Source of the DNA: an uncultured Collinsella sp.
Lineage (GTDB): Bacteria; Actinomycetota; Coriobacteriia; Coriobacteriales; Coriobacteriaceae
Length of the DNA stretch: 5,749 bases
Direction of reading: 5' to 3'
Assembly (NCBI GenBank): GCA_937989795.1
Contig: CALKBB010000123.1
Coordinates: 1-5,749 of the forward strand
The notes under the pieces are model-generated. The model ran no database searches, was not told the DNA's origin, and was given only the letters and a program-made list of their open reading frames with translations. The translations under genes and the position numbers were made by a program. Of the stretch, positions 1 to 4,868 are shown in pieces; position 1 is the stretch's first letter; every line of letters begins with the position of its first letter.

Positions 1-195
1 ACGGTACAGACGAACCTTGATGAGACCGACCTTTTCGCCGTGGGCGTTCATGTAGTCGATGACTTCCTCAGCCACGTCGTTGATGGAGCCCATGGCAACG
101 ATCACGCGGTCAGCATCGGCAGCGCCGTAGTAGTCGAACACGTGGTACTCGCGGCCGGTCACGCCGGCAACCTGCGCCATGACGCCCTCGACCAC
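1..195 (-). other. nifJ: Internal fragment of pyruvate:ferredoxin oxidoreductase, in frame behind the peptidase
   Basis: After the peptidase linker the reading frame continues as VMAQVAGVTGREYHVFDYYG, then DADRVIVAMGSINDVAEEV, then a segment ending GEKVGLIKVRLYR at the window edge. I recognise this as the stretch of pyruvate:ferredoxin (flavodoxin) oxidoreductase that links the first pyrimidine-binding domain to the next. There YHxFDYYGAPDA, RVIVAMGS and EKVGxxKVRLYRPF are strongly conserved. It would correspond to roughly residues 230-290 of an enzyme near 1170-1190 aa. That enzyme decarboxylates pyruvate to acetyl-CoA with ferredoxin reduction. No nifJ start codon, ribosome binding site or upstream part is present, so the fragment cannot make an oxidoreductase here unless the frame continues beyond the window, and even then it would lack the first domain. 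The family call is from memory of conserved motifs, not from a search. Confidence 0.85.
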
Positions 196-1794
196 GTCGG
201 CCAGCTCGGCATCGGTCATGGCGTCGCGCTTGGCTGCTAGCCCGGTGGCCTCGGCACCCTCTACGCCCTCGGCGGCGTCCACCGGCACCAGCTCAACCAG
301 CGCCATGTGGTCGTTTTCCAGCACCAGCTCGCGCAGCAGGTCCTCAAAATAGCTGCCGTCCAGCTCGTCACGCAGCTCCTCGTACACCGGGCCGTACTTG
401 AGTGCCAGCGTCGCGGCGTCGTCATCGTAGAGCCAGGTGCTCAGCGCGTCGCACGCAATGGCCACGCCGTCGGCGATGCCATAGTCGCGCTGGCGCAGGT
501 CGTACTCGTTGCTGCTGATGATGGCTTCCAGGCGCTCACGCGGAACGCCATGTTCGCACAGGTCGCGGCAGGCGTCCTGGAACACGCGACGCAGCTCACG
601 CGCCACACCGGGCTGCGCGTTTTGCAGCATGATGAGCTCGTAGGGCTGCAGACTCTCGGCCGCGGTGTAGCTCACCACGTTGCCGCCCAGGCCGGCGGCC
701 AGAATGGCCTTCTTAACCGGTGCTTCGTTGGAACCCAGTAGCGCCTCAAACAGGATGTCCGCCGCGATCGTGCGCTTGCGGTCGAGCGCGCTGCCCAGCA
801 CCAGGCCCAGGCCCACCAGGGCGTTCTCGGGCGTGGTGGCCATCTCGATGCGCTTATACTCGCAGGTCACAGGCTCCTGCACGTCCAGCGGATTGGGCGC
901 CAGCGCAGACGGGTCCTCGCCGGCGGCAACGGCTGCGTCCATGCGGCGGCTCGCGGCACTCGGCTGCGACAGATAGCGCTCGTCCAAAAAGGCCAGGGCG
1001 CGGTTCACGTCCAGGTCGCCGTAGAGCGTTATATAAGAGTTGGAAGGATTGTAGTGGCGCGCGTGCGTGTCCAGGAACTGCTCGTAGGTGAGCGCGGGAA
1101 TCGCGCGCGGGTCGCCGCCGCTCTCGTGCGCATTGGCGGTGTCGGGATAGAGCGCGGCGTTGACGGCATCGTCCAGCACACTCATGGGGTCGGACAGCGC
1201 ACCTTTCATCTCGTTGAACACCACGCCGTTATAGCGCAGTGTGCCCTTGCGCAGGCTGGCGGAACTGTCGTCGCCCTCGCCCTCGACACCCTCTGGCAGG
1301 TCTAGCTCGTAGTGCCAGCCCTCCTGCTCAAAAATGGTGGGCTTGGTATAGATGGCCGGGTTGAACACCGCGTCCAGGTACACGTCCATCAGGTTGTACA
1401 GATCCTGCTCGTTGGTGGTGGCAACGGGGTAGATGGTCTTGTCGGGGTAGGTCATGGCGTTGAGAAACGTCTGCATGGAGCTCTTGATCAGATCGACAAA
1501 CGGCTCCTTGACGGGAAACTTGGCCGACCCGCACAGCACCGAGTGCTCAAGAATATGAAATACGCCGGTGGAATCGGCCGGCGGCGTCTTAAAGCCAATG
1601 GCAAAGGCCTTGTTCTCGTCGTCGCACGCCAGGTACAGCAGGCGAGCGCCCGAGGCGGTGTGGCGCAGCACGTAGGCGTCCGAGTCGAGCTCGGGCACGG
1701 TCTCGCAGCGCTCGACGGCAAAGCCGTGGCAGGTAGTGCCGGGCACTAGCAGTGCGGCGGCAGCGGCGCGCGGGTCGGTTGAGGTGGTGGGCAT
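1..1794 (-). CDS. M16C-family zinc metallopeptidase (presequence-protease type), N-terminal half, fused in frame to a NifJ fragment; runs off left edge
   Basis: The frame is open for 598 codons, from ATG at 1792-1794 to the window edge. Residues 1 to ~535 are a presequence-protease-like M16C peptidase, a cytosolic or exported enzyme that degrades peptides. The inverted zinc motif HILEH lies at residues 80-84 (H80 and H84 ligands, E83 catalytic), followed by LCGS. E195 in NEMKG is the expected third zinc ligand. The first M16 domain is complete and a second, non-catalytic M16 domain follows to about residue 500. A charged helical linker (LAAKRDAMTDAELADVVE, ~519-536) would normally lead to the C-terminal half; family members are usually near 970-1000 aa. 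From ~537 onward the sequence is NifJ instead. The start is supported by AAAGGAGA at 1802-1809. As written the product lacks the second half of the peptidase chamber, so it is probably not a normal enzyme. The peptidase identity is secure; the fusion may be an artefact. Confidence 0.92.
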   Translation of the reverse strand, partial: MPTTSTDPRAAAAALLVPGTTCHGFAVERCETVPELDSDAYVLRHTASGARLLYLACDDENKAFAIGFKTPPADSTGVFHILEHSVLCGSAKFPVKEPFVDLIKSSMQTFLNAMTYPDKTIYPVATTNEQDLYNLMDVYLDAVFNPAIYTKPTIFEQEGWHYELDLPEGVEGEGDDSSASLRKGTLRYNGVVFNEMKGALSDPMSVLDDAVNAALYPDTANAHESGGDPRAIPALTYEQFLDTHARHYNPSNSYITLYGDLDVNRALAFLDERYLSQPSAASRRMDAAVAAGEDPSALAPNPLDVQEPVTCEYKRIEMATTPENALVGLGLVLGSALDRKRTIAADILFEALLGSNEAPVKKAILAAGLGGNVVSYTAAESLQPYELIMLQNAQPGVARELRRVFQDACRDLCEHGVPRERLEAIISSNEYDLRQRDYGIADGVAIACDALSTWLYDDDAATLALKYGPVYEELRDELDGSYFEDLLRELVLENDHMALVELVPVDAAEGVEGAEATGLAAKRDAMTDAELADVVEGVMAQVAGVTGREYHVFDYYGAADADRVIVAMGSINDVAEEVIDYMNAHGEKVGLIKVRLYR

Positions 1795-1810
1795 ATGCAG
1801 TCTCCTTTGA

Positions 1811-1826
1811 CGCCCCAGCGGGGGCG
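1811..1826 (-). promoter_or_regulatory. Hairpin beside the M16C ribosome binding site
   Basis: CGCCCC (1811-1816) and GGGGCG (1821-1826) are perfect inverted 6-bp arms around a 4-base loop. In the mRNA leader the stem ends only a couple of bases before the AAAGGAGA ribosome binding site (1802-1809). A GC-only stem there could affect translation initiation or leader stability. No competing anti-stem was seen, so this is not called a riboswitch or attenuator. Confidence 0.4.
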
Positions 1827-1846
1827 AATCGAGTCGAATCCTCGAG

Positions 1847-1874
1847 AGTATACCCATATGGGGCCCTCGACCAA
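1847..1874 (-). promoter_or_regulatory. Candidate promoter of the M16C gene
   Basis: Read on the minus strand, TTGGTC (1869-1874) is followed after 16 bp by TATACT (1847-1852), a one-mismatch -10 box that lies 52 bp before the ATG. The spacer contains the perfect palindrome CCCATATGGG at 1853-1862, which could be an operator half-buried in the promoter. The -10 is convincing and the -35 is weak. The same hexamer TATACT occurs upstream of the 163-aa gene. Confidence 0.45.
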
Positions 1875-1882
1875 TCTGCCGC

Positions 1883-1926
1883 ACGAGCGTGGATTTTCGG
1901 ACACACGAGCGTGGAAATTCGGACGC
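1883..1926 (+). repeat. Two tandem copies of a 22-bp repeat (ACGAGCGTGGAxxTTCGGAC)
   Basis: Copies at 1883-1904 and 1905-1926 abut exactly and differ at only four positions: two in the central AT stretch (TTTT against AATT) and two at the 3' end. A third direct copy and an inverted copy follow at 1934-2000. The units are non-coding. They fall between the M16C promoter and the regulator's operator region, so they are not an obvious operator for either. The core GTGGATTTTCGGAC reads like a dispersed intergenic repeat unit. Confidence 0.75.
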
Positions 1927-1933
1927 AAATTGA

Positions 1934-2000
1934 ACGAGAGTGGATTTTCGGACGGAAACAGCCCCAAAACGCCAAAAAACCGTCCGGAAATCCACTCTCG
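1934..2000. repeat. Third direct copy and inverted copy of the 22-bp repeat, forming a long hairpin
   Basis: The direct copy at 1934-1955 (ACGAGAGTGGATTTTCGGAC plus GG) is mirrored by 1980-2000. The two 21-base arms 1935-1955 and 1980-2000 pair throughout except for one T/G position, a permissible U-G wobble in RNA. The loop is 24 bases, A-rich, with CCCC and a run of six A. On the plus strand no T-tract follows the stem; on the minus strand the stem is also not followed by a T-tract, so a simple intrinsic terminator is unlikely. A mobile palindromic intergenic repeat is a better reading. Confidence 0.75.
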
Positions 2001-2030
2001 ATTCCTGACCGTCCACTACTCATGCATTTC

Positions 2031-2094
2031 TCATTTCTCACTCATCTCTAATATGAGAGATAACTGAAAGACGAGAGATAAATATGAGAGATAA
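2031..2094. promoter_or_regulatory. Operator array 1: AGAGATAA half-sites around an inverted pair
   Basis: Plus-orientation half-sites AGAGATAA lie at 2056-2063, 2074-2081 and 2087-2094. Reverse-orientation half-sites lie at 2042-2049 (TCATCTCT) and, with one mismatch, 2031-2038 (TCATTTCT). The central pair forms ATCTCT-AATATG-AGAGAT. Taking the first plus half-site as zero, the starts are at -25, -14, 0, +18 and +31. The same five offsets recur in array 2, which argues for a multi-site protein-binding region. The adjacent AlbA_2 regulator is the natural candidate binder. Confidence 0.7.
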
Positions 2095-2114
2095 CTGATC
2101 AGCAAAGAGACAAG

Positions 2115-2143
2115 CAATCATGGTATTGTCTCAATAATGATTG
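2115..2143. repeat. Strong dyad between the two operator arrays
   Basis: CAATCAT (2115-2121) pairs with ATGATTG (2137-2143), and inside it TATTG (2124-2128) pairs with CAATA (2132-2136). This gives 12 paired bases, a two-base GG bulge and a three-base loop TCT. A competing pairing uses GAGACAA (2107-2113) with TTGTCTC (2126-2132). No T-run follows, so it is not an intrinsic terminator. It may be a binding site or an RNA structure, depending on where transcription starts. Confidence 0.6.
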
Positions 2144-2169
2144 TTCTACCAGCAAAAACATGTTTAAAT
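2141..2169 (+). promoter_or_regulatory. Weak candidate promoter of the AlbA_2 regulator
   Basis: TTGTTC (2141-2146) and TTAAAT (2164-2169) are separated by 17 bp, and this pair lies between the two half-site arrays. Each hexamer matches the sigma-70-type consensus only partly. If it is used, array 2 would lie just downstream and array 1 upstream of it, so occupancy of both could close the promoter. GATAAT at 2242-2247, inside array 2, is an alternative -10 without a credible -35. Confidence 0.25.
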
Positions 2170-2195
2170 GAAACAGATGGCAGACATCTTATCTT

Positions 2196-2270
2196 TCATC
2201 TCTCACTTATCTCTAATATGAGAGATAGGAGTAAGATGAGAGATAATTACGAGAGATAACTGAGAGACGA
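2196..2270. promoter_or_regulatory. Operator array 2: same half-site layout as array 1
   Basis: Reverse half-sites lie at 2196-2203 (TCATCTCT) and 2207-2214 (TTATCTCT). Plus half-sites lie at 2221-2228 (AGAGATAG), 2239-2246 and 2252-2259 (both AGAGATAA), and a degenerate AGAGACGA lies at 2263-2270. The central pair TATCTCT-AATATG-AGAGATA has perfect 7-bp arms. The offsets -25, -14, 0, +18, +31 match array 1; +42 is extra. The array ends about 50 bp before the regulator's start codon, where bound protein would block initiation or elongation. Confidence 0.75.
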
Positions 2271-2308
2271 AGGAAATCTATTCGCGGCATTCTCCGTCGG
2301 GCCGAGCG

Positions 2309-2314
2309 AAAGGA
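2309..2314 (+). promoter_or_regulatory. Ribosome binding site that decides the regulator's start
   Basis: AAAGGA ends only one base before the ATG at 2316 but seven bases before the ATG at 2322. The second ATG is therefore the better start, giving a protein that begins MNENELTG and is two residues shorter than the longest frame. Confidence 0.65.
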
Positions 2315-2321
2315 CATGCAG

Positions 2322-3788
2322 ATGAACGAAAACGAGCTGACCGGTCTGCTCGAGTCTTTAAAGCGCATGGGCTCGGACGATCTTAACGTCGAGGTCAAGG
2401 AGAGCGCCACGACGCTTTCCCGCGACGTATGGGAAACGGTTAGCGCATTCGCGAATACCGCTGGCGGAATTATCGTGCTCGGCGTGAGCGAGCGCGCGGG
2501 CTTTGTCCCGGTTGAGAACTTTGAGACCGAGAAGGTGCTCAACCAATTCGTAGCGGGCATGGGCGATGCCGGCGGTCGCGGAAAACTGGCCAATCCGCCC
2601 AAATACACCATTGAGCGCGTGGAGCTCCAGGGCACCGTGGTTCTGGTCATCACAATTGAGGAGCTCGACCCGTCGAGCAAGCCTTGTTATGTCATAGAGC
2701 GGGGCGCTCAAGGCGGCAGCTACAAACGCATCGATGACAAAGATGTTCCGCTTTCGTCGACCGAGGTCCTGTCCTTGTCGTCGTATGAGCGGACGAGCTC
2801 CAGTGATCGCGACGCAGTGCCGGGCGCGGGTGTGGGCGACCTCGACGAGGCCCTGGTCGACCGCACGATAGAGCGTGCTTTCTCGCTGACACCCCGGGCA
2901 ATGCGCGGCGCGCCGGACAAGAAAACGAAGCTGGAGCGCCTGAATTTCCTCGACTCCCAGGGCAATGTTACTAAGGCCGGGCTCCTGGCTGCGGGTGCCT
3001 ATCCTCAGCAGTTCTATCCTAAGCTCTTTATCGATGTGGCGGTCTATGCCGGAACGCAGAAGGGCGCGGCGGGGTCGTTGAGGTTCATGGACCGCACGAT
3101 CTGCGAGGGAACGTTGGGCGAAATGATCTCGGATGCCGTCGCGGCAGTCGCCAAGAATTTGCGGCGAACCTCGATGATCCAAGGCGTCTCGCGTGTCGAC
3201 TCGCTGGAGATTCCCGAGGAGGTCCTGCGCGAGGCAATCGCCAACGCCGTAATCCACCGAGAATACGGAGATCGGTTCTGTGGGCAGTCGATCGCTGTTG
3301 ACGTCTTTGATGACCGTATCGAGGTGACGAACCCCGGCGGCCTTTACGGGGGAAAGACTCGCGAGAACTTGCTTGACGGCAGCTCCCGATGCCGTAACGC
3401 GACGCTTGTGAAGCTCATGTCGATTGTCCCGCTGCCGGATGGCGCAGGTTCGCCGGCTGAGGGCAATGGCTCGGGCATCCCGATGATGATCGATGCCATG
3501 CGCGCGCATGGTCTGGCCGAGCCCCTGTTCTGCCCGGGGTTCGATCGGTTCAAGGTCGTACTTTACCGTTCAAAGATCGAGCCGGTCGATCATGGCGGGG
3601 GCTTAATTGTGACGGCACTCAAACACTACGGCGAGCTGGGGACGCGTGAGCTGGCAGAACGTACGGGGCTTACAATTTCCCAGGTAAGGTCGCGCGTCAA
3701 CGCGCTCATTGCTCAAGGCGAGCTTGAGCCCACGGCGCCGGCGACGAGCCGCAACCGCAAGTATCGACTGTCGGAGCGCGTGGGATAG
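2322..3788 (+). CDS. AlbA_2 (Schlafen-type) / HATPase_c_4 / winged-helix transcriptional regulator
   Basis: A 488-residue protein with the three-part layout of the COG2865 group of ATP-binding putative regulators. Residues ~22-130 form an AlbA_2 (Schlafen AlbA_2) domain with EVKES, then AFANTAGGIIVLGV and a SYKRID-type closing strand. Residues ~297-412 form a HATPase_c_4 domain: REAIANAVIHREY (~303-315) is the GHKL N-box region, DRIEVTNPGG (~331-340) a strand and loop typical of the family, and GNGSGIPMMIDAM (~381-393) the glycine-rich part. Residues ~427-488 are a winged helix (GTRELAERTGLTISQVRSRV, then a basic wing RNRKYRL). The role is inferred: DNA binding, with nucleotide or another ligand as possible input. 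It acts in the cytosol. It stands alone, divergent from the peptidase and convergent with the 163-aa gene, and two half-site arrays precede it, suggesting autorepression. AlbA_2 domains can also have nuclease activity in Schlafens, so a defence role is possible but unsupported here. Confidence 0.92.
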   Translation: MNENELTGLLESLKRMGSDDLNVEVKESATTLSRDVWETVSAFANTAGGIIVLGVSERAGFVPVENFETEKVLNQFVAGMGDAGGRGKLANPPKYTIERVELQGTVVLVITIEELDPSSKPCYVIERGAQGGSYKRIDDKDVPLSSTEVLSLSSYERTSSSDRDAVPGAGVGDLDEALVDRTIERAFSLTPRAMRGAPDKKTKLERLNFLDSQGNVTKAGLLAAGAYPQQFYPKLFIDVAVYAGTQKGAAGSLRFMDRTICEGTLGEMISDAVAAVAKNLRRTSMIQGVSRVDSLEIPEEVLREAIANAVIHREYGDRFCGQSIAVDVFDDRIEVTNPGGLYGGKTRENLLDGSSRCRNATLVKLMSIVPLPDGAGSPAEGNGSGIPMMIDAMRAHGLAEPLFCPGFDRFKVVLYRSKIEPVDHGGGLIVTALKHYGELGTRELAERTGLTISQVRSRVNALIAQGELEPTAPATSRNRKYRLSERVG

Positions 3789-3888
3789 ATGCGTTAGTGG
3801 ACGAGGCGACCCAATAATCGACCCTCGATTGGCGTCCATTAAGGTAAAGCGGTTGTTGCCCAATCGACGGTGATGCTGAAGACTCGGC
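3789..3888. other. Convergent intergenic spacer with three related inverted octamers
   Basis: The spacer lies between the 3' ends of the regulator and the 163-aa gene. CCAATAATCGA (3811-3821) can pair with TCGATTGG (3825-3832) with a 3-base bulge, and the same TCGATTGG can instead pair perfectly with CCAATCGA (3860-3867) across a 27-base loop. These could act as transcription end structures for the two converging genes. Neither stem is followed by a T-run, so no intrinsic terminator is called. Confidence 0.35.
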
Positions 3889-4380
3889 TTACGCCGGCAT
3901 GGCCCCGAACCCGTCTATCAAGAACAGCCTAAGAACCAGCTTGATGACATTTCCCGGTTTGACTTCTGCCGCGTCAAAGACGTGTCGCTCGGCGAGCTCG
4001 CTGCAGTATGCATAGATGTCGCGGATAAGGTCCGCGCCCGAAAGCGTAAACATGTAGCCTGCGTCCGAAAGCGCATTGGGCGCGGCGGGCAACTTGGCCA
4101 TGTGGCAGAACGTTTGCAGGTCGGGCGCCATAACATTTTGGTAGTCGAGGTGGCCGCTGGCATCCTGTTCGGCAAGCTCCAATTGGCGCACAAAATCCAG
4201 CGCCGTCGCTAACACAAAGCTCGGCGTAGGCGCATTGACGTCCTGAGTGGTCGCCACAAGCCTACCCGCCGCCTGCGTGACAAGCCAAGCGACCTCGCGC
4301 TGGCAGCGCACGGCCTTGCGCGTTACCGGCTTGATGGACGAAGAAGAAACGCTCCCCTTAGGCGGATTCGAAGCAGCCAT
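3889..4380 (-). CDS. Unrecognised 163-aa predominantly helical protein
   Basis: I do not recognise this protein. It starts at ATG 4378-4380 behind GGGAGGG (4385-4391) and ends with TAA at 3889-3891. The first ~25 residues are polar and probably disordered (SVSSSSIKPVTRK). The rest reads as a string of amphipathic helices, with REVAWLVTQAAGRLV (~28-42), a middle segment FVLATALDFVRQLELAEQ, and DLIRDIYAYCSELAERHVF (~117-135). A hydrophobic tail, VIKLVLRLFLIDGFG (~145-159), follows. There is no signal peptide, and the tail is too broken by charge to be a clear membrane span. Two cysteines (in TFCHM and YAYCSE) show no metal-binding spacing. Codon use and the good ribosome binding site support a real gene. 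It lies downstream of the methyltransferase remnant with 125 bp between and has its own candidate promoter, so it need not share a transcript. Confidence 0.75.
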   Translation of the reverse strand: MAASNPPKGSVSSSSIKPVTRKAVRCQREVAWLVTQAAGRLVATTQDVNAPTPSFVLATALDFVRQLELAEQDASGHLDYQNVMAPDLQTFCHMAKLPAAPNALSDAGYMFTLSGADLIRDIYAYCSELAERHVFDAAEVKPGNVIKLVLRLFLIDGFGAMPA

Positions 4381-4398
4381 AAGACCCTCCCATGAACA

Positions 4399-4420
4399 AT
4401 CCGGCCCAACAAGCCCGGAT
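4399..4420. repeat. ATCCGG / CCGGAT inverted repeat in the leader of the 163-aa gene
   Basis: ATCCGG (4399-4404) and CCGGAT (4415-4420) form a 6-bp stem around a 10-base loop. It lies between the candidate -10 box and the ribosome binding site of the 163-aa gene, so it would sit in the mRNA leader or serve as an operator. A further CCGGATTG occurs at 4492-4499, inverted relative to CAATCCGG at 4397-4404. Confidence 0.35.
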
Positions 4421-4437
4421 GAAACACGTGCTACATC

Positions 4438-4443
4438 AGTATA
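4438..4443 (-). promoter_or_regulatory. Candidate -10 box of the 163-aa gene
   Basis: On the minus strand TATACT lies 57 bp before the start codon at 4380, nearly the same distance and the identical hexamer as in front of the M16C gene. No good -35 hexamer is found at 16-18 bp; the best-placed bases read as a T-rich CGTTTT/GTTTTT stretch. Confidence 0.35.
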
Positions 4444-4505
4444 CAGGGGAGTGGGGTGGAAAAACGGGGTCGACAGCGTGAACTGCCGGCTCCGGATTGC
4501 TTGCC

Positions 4506-4838
4506 TTAGAGGCCGTACACTTCGACCATAGCTTCGCCAATGCGATGGGGCACGCCGGTGACGAGTGCGTTGCCCATGCAGAAGGCTCGATGGCCGTCAG
4601 TCATGCCCGTATCGGTCCAGCCTTTCGGGAATCCCTGAAGCTGGTCGAGCTCGTCGGGAACAAGACGGCGGAAACGGCCATCGGGACATTCGATGACGTG
4701 CTTGAAGCGGCTCGCTCCCGTGCCGCCTTCTCCTGTGAGAATGGTGCGGCTCGGCTTGTCGGTGGCATCCGGGAAGCTCATGGCTCCCTCGGAATACGTG
4801 TACGTAAAGCCTGTCTTTTTGATTGTTTGACGATCGAG
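4506..4838 (-). pseudogene. C-terminal remnant of a DNA (cytosine-5) methyltransferase
   Basis: Only the last ~110 residues of a C5 DNA methyltransferase remain. The frame reads TGFTYTYSEGAMSFPDATDK, then PSRTILTGEGGTGASRFKHV (end of the target-recognition region), then RRLVPDELDQLQGFPKGWTD (motif IX region), and ends with GNALVTGVPHRIGE (motif X). Cofactor motif I, the catalytic PCQ loop (IV), ENV (VI) and most of the recognition domain are missing. A complete enzyme would be about 320-450 aa. The same frame is open up to 4868, where it meets the TAG stop of the DUF5710 gene. The only in-frame ATG (4779-4781) would give a 91-aa peptide. A GAGGGAG lies in front of it, but this is simply the codons for SEGA, so translation is doubtful. 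Without the catalytic half it cannot methylate DNA alone. Whether the missing half exists elsewhere as a split enzyme cannot be judged here, and no partner endonuclease is visible. Confidence 0.85.
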
Positions 4839-4868
4839 CTCCTGCTCCTCGATACCTCGATGTTGCCC

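Noticed and set aside
1752..2067. Short plus- and minus-strand frames across the divergent intergenic region
   Set aside because: They run through the repeats, hairpins and half-site arrays, lack ribosome binding sites, and have no coherent protein composition.
2053..2098. Repeated mini-frames ATG AGA GAT AAC TGA (M-R-D-N) at 2053-2067 and 2084-2098, considered as leader peptides
   Set aside because: They arise from the operator half-site sequence itself, have no ribosome binding sites, and the third site at 2218 does not keep the same short frame.
2031..2270. CRISPR array made of the AGAGATAA repeats
   Set aside because: The repeat core is only 8 bases, occurs in both orientations with unequal 11-18 bp steps, and has no spacers of constant length or cas genes.
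2358..3509. A 383-codon minus-strand open frame opposite the AlbA_2 regulator
   Set aside because: It has Arg/His/Ala-rich composition typical of antisense GC-rich coding DNA and no ribosome binding site, and the plus-strand frame has clear AlbA_2, HATPase and winged-helix motifs.
3811..3867. Intrinsic terminator between the convergent genes
   Set aside because: Stems can be drawn, but none is GC-rich with a following T-run on either strand.
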